Source of the DNA: CAZPRY01 sp964589175
GTDB lineage: Bacteria > Fidelibacterota > UBA2242
Reading direction: 5' to 3'
NCBI GenBank assembly: GCA_964589175.1
Contig: CAZPRY010000001.1
Coordinates: 124,001 to 188,000 of the forward strand
Length of the DNA stretch: 64,000 bases
Shown in pieces: positions 52,039 to 62,120 of the stretch. A program made the translations under genes and the position numbers. The notes under the pieces were generated by a model that had not been told where the DNA came from, ran no database searches, and saw only the letters and a program-made list of their open reading frames with translations. Within the stretch, counting starts at the first letter, position 1; every line of letters begins with the position of its first letter.

Positions 52039-53589
52039 TTAAATAAGCAGACAGTCAGCCGTCATCTCTTGGGGTATTTCCAAGCCTAACAGATGCAGCA
52101 CGGTCGGGGCGATGTCGGCCAATTTGCCGCCCGGTTTCAGTTGCTTACCCTTTGCATCGCCGGCGACATAGATCAGCTCCACCGGCAGGATCGTATGGCT
52201 GGTCTTCACCATTTCGGTGATGTAGTCGATCATTTGTTCCGAATTGCCGTGATCGGCAGTGATCAGAATCCGGGCGTCGAGTTCGAGCAGGCGCTTGACC
52301 AGCACACCGACATTCTCATCCACGATTTCGATGGCTTTCTTGGCGGCGTCGAAATCGCCGGTATGGCCGACCATATCGCCGTTGGCATAATTGACGACAA
52401 TAAAAGCATACGGATTGTCCTGCAAGCGCTTGAGCAATTCTTCGGTGACGTTATAGGCGTCCATCTCGGGATGGCTGGCGAAGGTGGCCGGATCGAAACG
52501 GCCGGGTACCTCGACTTGGTCTTCGAGCGGATTGGGGGTAGTCTTCTTGCCGTTGAAAAACGATGTGACGTGGCGGAATTTCTGGGTTTCGGCGATGCGC
52601 AGCTGGCGCAGACCGGCGACGGAAATCATCTCGCCGAGTAGTTTATTCATGCCGCCGCCCTTGCTCATGGCACCCAGCATGAAGTCCGTGAATTCGTCGT
52701 AATACTGCGTGAAGCCCACGTAAGTGACTCCGGGCCTGCGGATCAGTTTGCCCGGATATTGCGGGTCGACGAAGGCCCTGGTCAGCTGAATGGCGCGATC
52801 CTGGCGGTAATTGGTGTGCATGATTGAATCGCCGTCGTGAACGCCGTCGTAATCGCCGATCACGTAGGGCAGAATATATTCGTCAAACATAGTGACGTTA
52901 TCGGGAGTTTTATCGTTGGCGTAGGACTCTTCCACCGCCGCTTCGATGGTGGCGGCCGGGCGCCCTTCGGCGTCGACGATGCAGCGGAAAGCCCGGTCAG
53001 TCAAATCCCAGTTCTGAGCGCGGTCCATGCCGTAGTAGCGCCCCATGGCTGTGCCGATACGGCAGTTGCCGACCTCTGCCATCACCAGTTTCAGTTTGGC
53101 GATGTACTCAAGCGTACTGCGCGGGGGCGTGTCGCGTCCATCGAGGAAGGGGTGCAAAATGATGCGGCCTTCGGGATATTCGCTGCGTGCCCGGTGCATG
53201 ATTTTAAAAAGGTGCTCCTGGTGGGCATGCACGCCCTCGTCCTGCAAAAGTCCGAAAAGATGCAGCCGGGATTGACTCTGTTTCCAGTTGCCGACCAGTT
53301 TTTGCCATTTTTCGGATTGAAAAATCGATCCGTCCGCAAGGCCGTCGTCAATCCGTTTCAGTTCCTGAATCACGATCCGGCCGGCGCCCATATTCAGATG
53401 GCCGACTTCGCTTGAGCCCTGATAACCGGCCGGCAGCCCTACGGCTTCGCCGGAAGTCAGGATCGACGTCCAGGGGTAGTTGGCTTTATAATAATCGATA
53501 TTGGGTGTACTGGCCGCCATCACGGCATTGCCTCTGGGATTCTCGTTGAGTCCCCATCCGTCGCGAATAATCAAGCAAACCGGTCGCAT
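52039..53589 (-). CDS. gpmI: 2,3-bisphosphoglycerate-independent phosphoglycerate mutase
   Basis: The 516-residue manganese enzyme interconverts 3- and 2-phosphoglycerate in glycolysis. Motifs are IIRDGWGLNENPRGNAV at 7-23, the catalytic Ser60 in SSEVGHLNMGAGR, the DGRDTPPRS loop near 150, and ITADHGNSEQM near 450. GAGGT precedes the ATG. Length and motifs are canonical. Confidence 0.97.
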   Translation of the reverse strand: MRPVCLIIRDGWGLNENPRGNAVMAASTPNIDYYKANYPWTSILTSGEAVGLPAGYQGSSEVGHLNMGAGRIVIQELKRIDDGLADGSIFQSEKWQKLVGNWKQSQSRLHLFGLLQDEGVHAHQEHLFKIMHRARSEYPEGRIILHPFLDGRDTPPRSTLEYIAKLKLVMAEVGNCRIGTAMGRYYGMDRAQNWDLTDRAFRCIVDAEGRPAATIEAAVEESYANDKTPDNVTMFDEYILPYVIGDYDGVHDGDSIMHTNYRQDRAIQLTRAFVDPQYPGKLIRRPGVTYVGFTQYYDEFTDFMLGAMSKGGGMNKLLGEMISVAGLRQLRIAETQKFRHVTSFFNGKKTTPNPLEDQVEVPGRFDPATFASHPEMDAYNVTEELLKRLQDNPYAFIVVNYANGDMVGHTGDFDAAKKAIEIVDENVGVLVKRLLELDARILITADHGNSEQMIDYITEMVKTSHTILPVELIYVAGDAKGKQLKPGGKLADIAPTVLHLLGLEIPQEMTADCLLI

Positions 53590-53880
53590 ATCTTAACCTC
53601 TTTTTTATGAATTTTCATTCAATCGCTATTAATTTCATTTTTCACAAGCAGTCCATAGTATAGAACGAAATAATCATTTTTTAAACATTTTTCCGTAAAC
53701 TGCATCTCGAACAACGCTATTTAGATGCAATTCGATGGCCGGGGATACAGACCGGCCGGGTATAGGTTATGCGACGTCGCAGGCGGTTTCGTGGGGAACA
53801 TATTGATAGGAAAAAGAATTTTAAATTTTAACTTTATATTACGCTTTTAATGTTGACCTATTTGTTTACCGGGAGGAAAA
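53590..53880. other. Divergent spacer between gpmI and tldD
   Basis: The 291 bases hold promoters for both directions. The half near tldD is AT-rich and ends in the GGGAGG ribosome site of tldD. No gene or repeat was recognised. Confidence 0.5.
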
Positions 53881-55410
53881 GTGAAGCGTCGAGAATTCTT
53901 GAAAACGGGCACTGCCATCACGGCCGGGATTTTAACGGCGCCCTGCTGGTGGAATGCCTGCAGTCCCCAACCCAAGATAAAAGGATCCCTTCAGGATATG
54001 GAACAGTTGTTCAATATTTCAAAGTCGGAAATGAGGCAGCTGCTCGCATTGGCCCTCTCCAACGGCGGTGACGATGCCGATCTCTTCTTCGAGTACACCG
54101 TGAGTTCTTCCCTGAGAATGGAGGACAGCATCGTCAAGGATGTAAAATACGGCATTGTGATGGGAGTCGGAATCCGGGTGATCAAGGGTGACCAGGTTGG
54201 CTATGCCTATACGGATGAAATCGATCTTAAAAGTATGAAGGAAGCTGCCCGGACGGCTTCCTATATCGCCAATGTTTCCCAATCCGCTCGTATCGCCGCG
54301 CTGCATGATGTTCCACGTCTGAATCTGTATGATTCGGATACCCTGAGCATCGATGCGGATTTAAAGCAGAAATTGAAATTGCTCGAACGAGCCGATAAAG
54401 CGGCTCGTGGCTACAATTCCCAAATCACCAAAGCCACCATATCCATTGCCGATGAGATGAAACAGATCATGTTTCTGGATGCGCAGGGACGCTATTTTAC
54501 AGACGTGCAGCCGATGATCATGTTCCGCGTTTCCACGGTGGCGGAGCGCGGGACGGCCCGGCAGGGCGGCTACCGGGCCGGTGGAGGCCGCTACGATCTG
54601 GATTATTATAACCTCAACGATAGTGCACCGGAGGCGATCGCCAGGGATTCGGCGCGGGTGGCCGTGACCAATCTGGAAGCCAGGCCGGCGCCGGCCGGGC
54701 CGCAGGTCGTGATTCTGGGCGCGGCGGAGAGCGGTGTCCTGCTGCACGAGGCCGTGGGACATGGCCTGGAAGCCGATGCCTGCCGCAAAGGCCTGTCCAA
54801 TTATTCCGATCGCGTCGGGCAAAAGGTGGCCTCGGAACTGTGCACGATCGTTGACGGGGGCATCTACCCGAACCTGCGCGGTTCGATCAACGTGGACGAT
54901 GAGGGCAACCTGCCCAGCGAATCGGTTCTGATCGAGAAGGGGATTCTGAAGGGTTACATGCAGGATAAAATTTCGGCGAAAATCATGCAGGTACAGCCGA
55001 CCGGCAATGGGCGACGACAGTCCTATAAATATCCGCCGATTCCGCGAATGACGAATACTTATATGCGCGGTGGAGGATATACGCCCGATGAAGTCATTAC
55101 CTCCGTGAAATACGGGGTCTATGCCAAGCGTTTCGGCGGCGGCCAGGTGGACACCACCAAGGGCGATTTTACGTTTGGGGTAGAAGAGGCCTACCTGATC
55201 GAAAAAGGCAAAATCACGACACCCCTCAAGGATGTCACCCTGATCGGGAACGGCCCGGAGGTGATGACCAAGGTGACCATGGTGGCCAATGACCCGACAT
55301 TTTCCTATAGCAGCTGGACTTGCGGAAAAGACGGGCAGCGTGTACCGGTTTCGCTCGGGATTCCGACCACCAAGGTCAGCGAAATTACCGTCGGCGGAAC
55401 CCAAGTATAG
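53881..55410 (+). CDS. tldD: TldD-type metalloprotease with a Tat signal
   Basis: The 509-residue protein has the TldD/PmbA catalytic HEAVGHGLEAD with the HExxxH metal motif at residues 289-294. Unlike classical cytosolic TldD it begins MKRREFLKTGTAITAG, a twin-arginine signal, followed by a possible lipobox (NACS, Cys27). Export to the periplasm as a lipoprotein is therefore predicted. The start is GTG after GGGAGG. The next gene, a TldE-like protein, begins 4 bases after its stop but has no signal. In the known family TldD and TldE form a heterodimer that trims peptides. Confidence 0.9.
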   Translation: MKRREFLKTGTAITAGILTAPCWWNACSPQPKIKGSLQDMEQLFNISKSEMRQLLALALSNGGDDADLFFEYTVSSSLRMEDSIVKDVKYGIVMGVGIRVIKGDQVGYAYTDEIDLKSMKEAARTASYIANVSQSARIAALHDVPRLNLYDSDTLSIDADLKQKLKLLERADKAARGYNSQITKATISIADEMKQIMFLDAQGRYFTDVQPMIMFRVSTVAERGTARQGGYRAGGGRYDLDYYNLNDSAPEAIARDSARVAVTNLEARPAPAGPQVVILGAAESGVLLHEAVGHGLEADACRKGLSNYSDRVGQKVASELCTIVDGGIYPNLRGSINVDDEGNLPSESVLIEKGILKGYMQDKISAKIMQVQPTGNGRRQSYKYPPIPRMTNTYMRGGGYTPDEVITSVKYGVYAKRFGGGQVDTTKGDFTFGVEEAYLIEKGKITTPLKDVTLIGNGPEVMTKVTMVANDPTFSYSSWTCGKDGQRVPVSLGIPTTKVSEITVGGTQV

Positions 55411-55413
55411 AGG

Positions 55414-56766
55414 ATGAAAATGAACGATCCGAAAAAACTGTCCGAATATATCATCCGGGAAGCACTGCGCCTGGGGGCGGACGACGCGGATGTAATGATT
55501 GTGAACTCGGTAAACTCCAGTGTAAAAGTCCGGCTGGGCAGGATTGAGGAGCTCAAACAGGCCAATCCGAAATCGCTGGGTATCCGTGTCTTCAAACAGA
55601 AACGCAAAGCCTTGACCTTCACCAGTGATTTCCGTAAGGATTCTCTGCGCCAATTGATCGGGCGCACGATGGAGATGGCGGCGGTCACGACTCCCGACGA
55701 ATTCAGCGGCTTGCCGGAGCGGGAATGGCTGGGAATCGCTCCCCTCGAGTTGCCCGGTTCAGATGAACGTCTGGCAAATTTGCCGACCGAAAAAAAGATC
55801 GCCCTGGCGCGCGAGATGGAAGAATTGGGGATGGCCAAAGATCCCCTGATTATCAATTCGGACGGCTCTTCCTGGAGTGACGGTCAGACGCACTACGTCC
55901 TGGCGAATTCGCGCGGATTTTACGGCGAGGAGCGCTATTCGTCCTGTTCACTGAGCCTGTCACTGGTGGCCGAAAAAGACGGTGTGAAGCAGAGCGATTA
56001 CTGGTATTCGACGGCCCGTTCACTGGAGAAACTGGATTCCGTGGAAAATGTGGCTGCCGAAGCGGCGCGACGGACCGTCCGTAAAATCGGTTCCCGCAAG
56101 CCGCAAACCCAAAAAGTACCGGTGGTTTTCGATCCGATCGCCGGCCGCGATTTTCTGAACATCATTGCCTCGACCGTTGTGGGCGATGCCATTTACCAGA
56201 GGCGCTCTTTTTTAATCGATAAACTGGGGCAAAAGATCGGAGTTGACGGTTTTACCGTGGTGGATGACGGCTTGCTGGCGGACGGGCTCGCTTCGCGGCG
56301 CTTCGATGACGAAGGACTTCCCGGCCGCCGAAACGTCGTGATCGAGAACGGTATTCTGAAAAGCTATCTTTGCGATTGCTATGCCGCCCGGAAACTGAAG
56401 CTGCCGCCGACAGGCAGCGCCAGCCGGGGAGCGGGTTCCGAGCCGTCGCCGGGAACCTCGAATTTTTACCTGGAGATGGGCCCGTACGCGCCGGAAGAGA
56501 TCATCGCCTCGGTGAAAAACGGCATTTACCTGACCGAAGTTCATTGGGTTGGTATCAACTATGTGACCGGCGACTATTCGCGCGGGGCCGGCGGCATCTG
56601 GATTGAAGACGGTAAATTGACCTACCCGGTTCAGGAATTCACGATTGCCGGCAATATGAACGAAATGCTGCCGGCGATTGAGATGATCGGGAACGATCTG
56701 CGTTTTACTGGAAGTATCTGTTCGCCGACATTTAAAATTAAAGAGTTGATGATAAGCGGCAGTTAG
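55414..56766 (+). CDS. TldE/PmbA-like partner protein
   Basis: The 450-residue protein belongs to the TldD/PmbA family but lacks the HExxxH motif; the corresponding region reads PVVFDPIAGRDFL, as in TldE subunits. It retains GSASRGAGSEPSPGTSNFYLE and VTGDYSRGAGGIWI. It is immediately downstream of tldD and should form the TldD-TldE complex. It has no signal peptide, so how it meets a Tat-exported partner is unclear. Confidence 0.88.
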   Translation: MKMNDPKKLSEYIIREALRLGADDADVMIVNSVNSSVKVRLGRIEELKQANPKSLGIRVFKQKRKALTFTSDFRKDSLRQLIGRTMEMAAVTTPDEFSGLPEREWLGIAPLELPGSDERLANLPTEKKIALAREMEELGMAKDPLIINSDGSSWSDGQTHYVLANSRGFYGEERYSSCSLSLSLVAEKDGVKQSDYWYSTARSLEKLDSVENVAAEAARRTVRKIGSRKPQTQKVPVVFDPIAGRDFLNIIASTVVGDAIYQRRSFLIDKLGQKIGVDGFTVVDDGLLADGLASRRFDDEGLPGRRNVVIENGILKSYLCDCYAARKLKLPPTGSASRGAGSEPSPGTSNFYLEMGPYAPEEIIASVKNGIYLTEVHWVGINYVTGDYSRGAGGIWIEDGKLTYPVQEFTIAGNMNEMLPAIEMIGNDLRFTGSICSPTFKIKELMISGS

Positions 56767-56903
56767 TACAGTCGCACCGCCCTCGACATCGGACCGGGAA
56801 TTGCCTTTCCGGGCCGGTTGCCATTTTGCCGATTTTCCGAAGCGCGGGATTGAGAACGAACTGGATTTTTAAAAGGAATTTTATCTAAAACAAGAAGTGT
56901 GAG

Positions 56904-57986
56904 ATGGAAGAGAACAAGAATAGCGATCAGCAAACCATTATTGCAGTTGACGCCATGGGCGGCGATTATGCACCCGATGAGATCGTTAAAGGCGTTGCCG
57001 CAGCAACCCTGGACTCATCCGTTCAGGTTGCGATAATCGGAGTGGAATCTCAAATTCGGAATATTCTGCAGAAAACCGATCATCATGCCGGCCAGATTCG
57101 GATTTGTCATACGGATGAATGGATTACAAATGAGGACAATCCCAGGGAGGTAATTCGCAAGAAAGCCAATGCATCGATGATTCTGGGAGCCCAGATGGTT
57201 GGGGCAGGGGATGCCCATGGGATGGTTTCGGCCGGGAATACCGGCGCTTACGTTCTGGCCGCTTCGATGTATATTCCCAGAATCGAGGGCGTTCGCAAGG
57301 TGGCGATTGCCACCGTTTACCCGACCCGGAATGTCCGTCATCGCCGCGATATCTTCGCGCTGCTCCTCGATGTGGGCGCCAACATCCATTGCAGTGTTGA
57401 GAATCTCGTCCAATTCGCCATAATGGGACAGGTCTATGCCTCGGATATCAAGGGCGTGACGGATCCGACCGTGGCGCTTTTAAATATCGGTAAAGAGCCC
57501 TACAAGGGCGGCAAGATGCTTTCTACGGTTCATAAAGTCCTGGACGAATTGCCGAACGTAAATTTCGTCGGTAACATCGAAGCAACCGATGTACTCACCG
57601 GGCTGGCGGATGTCGTGGTTACCGAAGGCTATGTGGGCAATATCGTCATGAAGACCGTCGAGGGTTTGGCGGAGACGGCCTCGCAACTGGGGAAATACGC
57701 CTTCAAACACAGTCTGCTCGGAAAACTGGGCCTGATTGCACTTTCCGGCAAAATCCGGGAGCTGAAAAAGCTGACCGACTATTCCGAATACGGCGGCGCG
57801 CCCCTGCTGGGATTCAAGGAGATTGTGATCAAAGCCCACGGCCGCTCGAAAGCCAAGGCCATTTCGAACGCCATCAAACTGGCCGCAAAATCGCACCGTG
57901 ACCGCATTTGCCTGCGCATGGAGATGGAGTTGGCCCATTTTTCCCAATCCATCGAAAACGTGGATCTGTTCGATACTTCCGAATAA
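56904..57986 (+). CDS. plsX: Phosphate acyltransferase PlsX
   Basis: The 360-residue enzyme makes acyl-phosphate from acyl-ACP for membrane lipid synthesis. Visible are IIAVDAMGGDYAPDEIVKG near residues 12-28, GMVSAGNTGAY near 105, and EGYVGNIVMKTVEG near 237. Length is normal. It is followed by an unknown small gene rather than fabH or acpP, so the usual lipid cluster is broken up here. Confidence 0.95.
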   Translation: MEENKNSDQQTIIAVDAMGGDYAPDEIVKGVAAATLDSSVQVAIIGVESQIRNILQKTDHHAGQIRICHTDEWITNEDNPREVIRKKANASMILGAQMVGAGDAHGMVSAGNTGAYVLAASMYIPRIEGVRKVAIATVYPTRNVRHRRDIFALLLDVGANIHCSVENLVQFAIMGQVYASDIKGVTDPTVALLNIGKEPYKGGKMLSTVHKVLDELPNVNFVGNIEATDVLTGLADVVVTEGYVGNIVMKTVEGLAETASQLGKYAFKHSLLGKLGLIALSGKIRELKKLTDYSEYGGAPLLGFKEIVIKAHGRSKAKAISNAIKLAAKSHRDRICLRMEMELAHFSQSIENVDLFDTSE

Positions 57987-58147
57987 CTTCGCGAAATCAC
58001 AACCGGGCGAAAAATGCGCCGGGACGCCAATGAGCGGGTTGCATTAAATAGATCGGAATCCTAAATTCCAGTCCGTATGCAGTTGTCTCTGGGGTATCGA
58101 ATTTTCCATAAAAACCATAAAGTCCCGAAAGTACCGAGGATCGCTGA

Positions 58148-58414
58148 ATGATTGATCTGAATAGTGAACGCCGCATTCTGTCGCGGCATGAAAAGGAGAT
58201 GGGTATCCAGATCTCCGAGATGGATAAATACAAGTGGATCTGCAGTCAGCAATCCGGTTGCGATGTTGGCAAACGGGCTTACTTTGAGTGGACCCAAAGA
58301 TACGGCAAGCAGGTGCGTGAGTACCTGGAATCGTTATCCGATGAAGAGATCAACCGGGTCTATACCACGATTTCCGATCGGATCAAGAATTATATCGAAA
58401 ATAAGACCCATTAG
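58148..58414 (+). CDS. Small conserved-looking hypothetical protein
   Basis: The 88-residue, mostly helical soluble protein has a central EMDKYKWICSQQSGCDVGKRA block and a C-terminal coiled region SDEEINRVYTTISDRIKNYIEN. No signal peptide or membrane segment. The D-x-Y-K-W-I-x-S pattern suggests a small family seen with many anaerobes, but I do not recognise a function. It lies between plsX and the M20 peptidase on the same strand. Confidence 0.55.
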   Translation: MIDLNSERRILSRHEKEMGIQISEMDKYKWICSQQSGCDVGKRAYFEWTQRYGKQVREYLESLSDEEINRVYTTISDRIKNYIENKTH

Positions 58415-58498
58415 AATCGAGCCTTATCAAGGCTCCTCGTTTTTAGAATGGGAGGCCGGGAGCGGGCAATTACCGAATCCAATACGACAGGAGAGAAA

Positions 58499-59737
58499 AT
58501 GGACGCCAAATCAACGCTGAAGACTTATTTTAGAGATAACGCCGATGAAATCCGGCAGAAGATTGTCGATCTGGTCCGTGCGACCGTGAAGGAGAAAACC
58601 GTCAATGTCGTATCGGAGAAGCTGCCGGAATTCCCTTACCTGAAATTCCGCGGTGAGGAGTATCGGGTTGCCGAAATCGTCAAGCGGGAGTTGGCCGCAA
58701 ACGGGATTCCGTTCGAGGAATTTGCCCGTATGGAAGGGCGTCCCAACATCATCGCCAAGCTGGGTAAAGACGCCAACGGTAAACGCCTGCTGATGCCCGG
58801 TCACATGGACATTGTTCCGGCCGGGGAAGGCTGGGATTCGGATCCTTTTGAGGTTATCGAAAAAGATGAATTGCTCTACGGCCGCGGCGTGCTGGATAAC
58901 AAAGGACCGCTGGTTGCCATCCTGGTGGCCGCCGGAATTCTGAAAGAACTGGGCCTCGATCAGCAGATGGCCGGGCAACTGATGGTGGCGGCCCTGGCCG
59001 ATGAAGAGGCCGAGGACCCGGATGGCGTCGATTACGGCATCGGCTACCTGCTCGAAGAGAATCTCATTCAACCCACAATGGCGGTGATTCCCGATATCGG
59101 CGAAAATATGAAGAAAATCGATGTCGCCGAGAAGGGCCGCACGGTCATCAAGATTACCGCAACCGGCAAACAGGCCCACGGCTCCACCCCCGAGAAGGGT
59201 ATTAATGCCGTTTTTATGATGGCCAAACTGGTTGGTGAAATTGAGCAGCTTCACTTCGATTACGAAGTGCATCCGGTGCTGGGGCATCCTTCACTGAACC
59301 TGGGTGAGATGCATGGCGGCGCCGCACCCAATATCGTGCCCGGCTCGTGCTATATATTCATCGATATCCGCACCGTGCCCGGTATGAACAAAGAGAGCGT
59401 CATCCAAAAATTCGCTGAATGCGCGGCGCGCGTCGAGAACGGCAAATTCAACATCGAGGTAATGTCCTGGAACGAAGCGCACGGCATCGATCCGCACAAC
59501 GAACTGGTTTACGCCATTCAAAAACATGCCCAGGACGTACTGGGATTCGCGCCGGTACCGTTCGGAATGGGCGGCGGAACCTATGCCAAAGGACTGAACC
59601 TGCACGGTATTACGGCTGTCGGCTGGGGACCCGGCGACGATGAAGCCTTTCATGTGGCCAACGAATACGTCGAAATAAAGCAACTGGTCGATTTTACTCT
59701 TTTGACCTGTCTGCTGGCGGTTGACCTGCTGCAATAA
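58499..59737 (+). CDS. M20-family metallopeptidase
   Basis: The ATG at 58499 has AGGAG six bases upstream and gives 412 residues; a longer frame back to 58448 lacks a site. Metal ligands are seen in LLMPGHMDIVPAGEGWDSDPF near 95-115, YGRGVLDNKGP near 125, LADEEAEDPDG near 165, and the C-terminal DDEAFHVANEYV. The enzyme is closest to succinyl-diaminopimelate desuccinylase or dipeptidase types. It is distinct from the YgeY-like protein at 31841. Substrate is uncertain. Confidence 0.85.
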   Translation: MDAKSTLKTYFRDNADEIRQKIVDLVRATVKEKTVNVVSEKLPEFPYLKFRGEEYRVAEIVKRELAANGIPFEEFARMEGRPNIIAKLGKDANGKRLLMPGHMDIVPAGEGWDSDPFEVIEKDELLYGRGVLDNKGPLVAILVAAGILKELGLDQQMAGQLMVAALADEEAEDPDGVDYGIGYLLEENLIQPTMAVIPDIGENMKKIDVAEKGRTVIKITATGKQAHGSTPEKGINAVFMMAKLVGEIEQLHFDYEVHPVLGHPSLNLGEMHGGAAPNIVPGSCYIFIDIRTVPGMNKESVIQKFAECAARVENGKFNIEVMSWNEAHGIDPHNELVYAIQKHAQDVLGFAPVPFGMGGGTYAKGLNLHGITAVGWGPGDDEAFHVANEYVEIKQLVDFTLLTCLLAVDLLQ

Positions 59738-59872
59738 CGGCTGGCATACATCGTATCTGTAATTTTGCGCGGGGAACCGTTTGGCGATGTATGCTTATTT
59801 TCTTTCTTATTATCCGTAAAATCATCATTTTACCGGTGTAAAATAATTCCGGATCGAGTGGATGGAGCTGAT

Positions 59873-61228
59873 ATGGCGGTTGATCCGCGTATTGAGAAAT
59901 ACCTGCAAGCCCTGGAGGCTATAAAAGACGCTAATTTTAGCATGGACATTCCCGTTTCCGGAGACGGTTCGGGAAAGCTCGGCAGCGCCATTGCCGATCT
60001 GCGCCGGCATCTGGCTGCGAACATGGAACTGGAACGCACCTTGGCAGAAGTTGCGCAGAAAATCAATGAAGGTTTGCTGCTCGACGAGGTGCTGGATTTT
60101 GTATATGCAAATTTTCGGCGCATAATTCCCTACGACCGTATCGGCATCGCCCTGCTGGAAGATGACGGTTCCATCGTGAAATCGTTATGGGCGAATTCGG
60201 AGGCGGCTTTGATCCGGATTCCGAAAGGGTACGCCGCAGCGCTGGCCGGCAGCAGCCTGGAAATGATAATTGCGAGCGGCGAGCCGCGCATTCTGAACGA
60301 TCTGGAGCTTCACCTCCGGGAGCACCCGGGATCGGATTCCACCCGCCGGATTGTGGAGGAGGGAATGCGTTCCAGCCTGACCTGCCCGCTGCAGGCCATG
60401 AACCGGGCGATCGGATTAATTTTTTTCTCGAGTATGCGGACGGACACGTACCGGAATGTTCATGTTGACGTTTATCGCCGGATCGCCGGGCAATTGTCCG
60501 TTATTATCGAAAAGAGCCGCCTGTATCAGAAACTGATTGAAGTGAACGCGCTGAAGGACAGATTCCTGGGCATTGCCGCTCATGACCTGCGCAGCCCGCT
60601 CGGCGTGGGCAAGAACTTTCTGGCACTTTTCCTGCAAGGGTACCTGGGCGAGATTCCCGACGAACAGCTGAAAATCTTGCGAACGATCGATCGAAATCTG
60701 GATCGCATGTTACAGATGATCAACGACCTGCTCGACATCAGTACGATTGAATCCGGGCAGTTGGAGTTGAAACCGCAAAGGATTGATTTGAGTCTATATT
60801 TGCAGAAGGCCGTCGAACTGCGCCGGCCGCTGGCGCAGGCGAAATCGATAAGCCTGCAATTGGAACTGCCGCCGGAATTGCCGGAAGTATCCATGGATCC
60901 GCAGCGCATCGACCAGGTACTCGATAACCTGGTAACGAACGCCATAAAATTTTCCTTTGCGGGTACGCAAATCATTTTAAGCGCCCGAAAGACGGGGAAT
61001 TTCGTTAGCATTGAGGTTAAAGATCAGGGGCAGGGAATTCCGCAGCAAGATCTGCTGAAACTGTTTTCCGATTTCGGGAAGACCAGCGTCAAACCGACGA
61101 GCGGTGAAAAGAGCACCGGATTGGGATTGGCCATTGTGAAACGCATTGTGGAAGCCCACGAGGGGCAGGTCGGCGCAGAGAGCGAAACGGGGAAAGGCTC
61201 CACGTTTTACTTTACGCTGCCGGTGTAA
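59873..61228 (+). CDS. Cytosolic GAF-domain sensor histidine kinase
   Basis: The ATG at 59873 follows GGAG six bases upstream and gives 451 residues. An N-terminal helical HAMP-like region (about 1-60) precedes a GAF domain (about 65-215), then HisKA with the phospho-acceptor His237 in FLGIAAHDLRSPLG, and a HATPase domain with NAIKFS, DQGQGIP and GLGLAIVKRIVEAHEG. No membrane segment exists, so it senses a cytosolic signal. No response regulator is adjacent. The neighbouring PAS protein is probably part of the same pathway. Confidence 0.9.
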   Translation: MAVDPRIEKYLQALEAIKDANFSMDIPVSGDGSGKLGSAIADLRRHLAANMELERTLAEVAQKINEGLLLDEVLDFVYANFRRIIPYDRIGIALLEDDGSIVKSLWANSEAALIRIPKGYAAALAGSSLEMIIASGEPRILNDLELHLREHPGSDSTRRIVEEGMRSSLTCPLQAMNRAIGLIFFSSMRTDTYRNVHVDVYRRIAGQLSVIIEKSRLYQKLIEVNALKDRFLGIAAHDLRSPLGVGKNFLALFLQGYLGEIPDEQLKILRTIDRNLDRMLQMINDLLDISTIESGQLELKPQRIDLSLYLQKAVELRRPLAQAKSISLQLELPPELPEVSMDPQRIDQVLDNLVTNAIKFSFAGTQIILSARKTGNFVSIEVKDQGQGIPQQDLLKLFSDFGKTSVKPTSGEKSTGLGLAIVKRIVEAHEGQVGAESETGKGSTFYFTLPV

Positions 61229-61281
61229 ACTACGACGAACTCTGTACAGTTCGTCCGAAACGCGATTGACAGAGAGACAAA

Positions 61282-61986
61282 ATGAAAGATTGTGAAGACT
61301 TGTTACAAAAATTGACCCAGCGCGCCCGGGATATATCGCGTAAGCGCTACAGTAGCCCCGAAGAAATTTTCGAGATGACGAAGACGGATAAATATCCCGA
61401 TTCCATCTCCGATCTGGCCGAGTCTTTCGGCATGATGATCGTCAAGGTGGAAGCCCGCGAGTTGCGCTACGAGCGAACCATCAAGAAGTTGAAAAAGATG
61501 AACGGCGAATTGCAGCACGAGGTGAAGGAACGCCAGATTGCCGAAAAGACGGTGCAGGTGTTCATGGATATCGTGGACAATATCGACCTGGGATTGTGCG
61601 TATACTTTATGAGCAAGCCCGCTGACGATAAGACCCTGCAACTTATCGCCGCCAATGAAGCCGCCAGAGAGATGTCCAAAAAATACCTGCCGGAATCAGA
61701 TGAAAGCAAACATTCGCTGATTTTTCCGGGAGTGGACCGGCGGGTGATCATCGATGCTTATCGGGAAACGAGCAGGACAAAGGGCAGCTTCAAACTGGGA
61801 GATATCCGTTTTCAGAAAGCGGGACAGACCGCGGAGTGGTTCTACGCCAAGGCCTTTTACCTGCCGAACAAGAGCATGGGCTTCTTTTTCGAAGATATTT
61901 CGGAACGCAAATGTGATGAATTCGAACGTGACAGGCTGATTCGGAAAATGCATTCCGAGATTGAGGAATTGAAGAGGTCTCGATAG
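61282..61986 (+). CDS. PAS-domain protein with coiled coil, partner of the histidine kinase
   Basis: The 234-residue protein has an N-terminal helical part resembling the kinase's HAMP-like region and a coiled coil (about 55-90, RYERTIKKLKKMNGELQ). A PAS-like domain follows (about 95-215) ending FFFEDISERK. There is no kinase or output domain. It lies 53 bases after the kinase stop in the same direction, so a sensor-adaptor pair is likely. The ligand is unknown. Confidence 0.7.
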   Translation: MKDCEDLLQKLTQRARDISRKRYSSPEEIFEMTKTDKYPDSISDLAESFGMMIVKVEARELRYERTIKKLKKMNGELQHEVKERQIAEKTVQVFMDIVDNIDLGLCVYFMSKPADDKTLQLIAANEAAREMSKKYLPESDESKHSLIFPGVDRRVIIDAYRETSRTKGSFKLGDIRFQKAGQTAEWFYAKAFYLPNKSMGFFFEDISERKCDEFERDRLIRKMHSEIEELKRSR

Positions 61987-62068
61987 GATCAAATCTGATT
62001 TCGTACGCCGGTGGTTATTCGCCGGGGGCGATGTCGGTTGCTGAATGAGAAAGCCGGCCGGGGGAATT

Positions 62069-62100
62069 AAAAAGGGGCGAAATGTTTCGCCCCTTTTTTT
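62069..62100. terminator. Bidirectional rho-independent terminator between convergent genes
   Basis: GGGGCGAAATGTTTCGCCCC (62074-62093) is a nearly perfect hairpin flanked by AAAAA on the left and TTTTTTT on the right. It serves both the PAS-protein gene (plus) and the PFOR gene (minus). Confidence 0.93.
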
Positions 62101-62120
62101 GTTGATATCACCGGGATGGA

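Noticed and set aside
54361..55653. A 430-codon open frame on the minus strand across tldD and the start of tldE
   Set aside because: It is antisense to a strongly supported gene with the HExxxH motif; its protein has the low-complexity, arginine- and histidine-rich look of a shadow frame.
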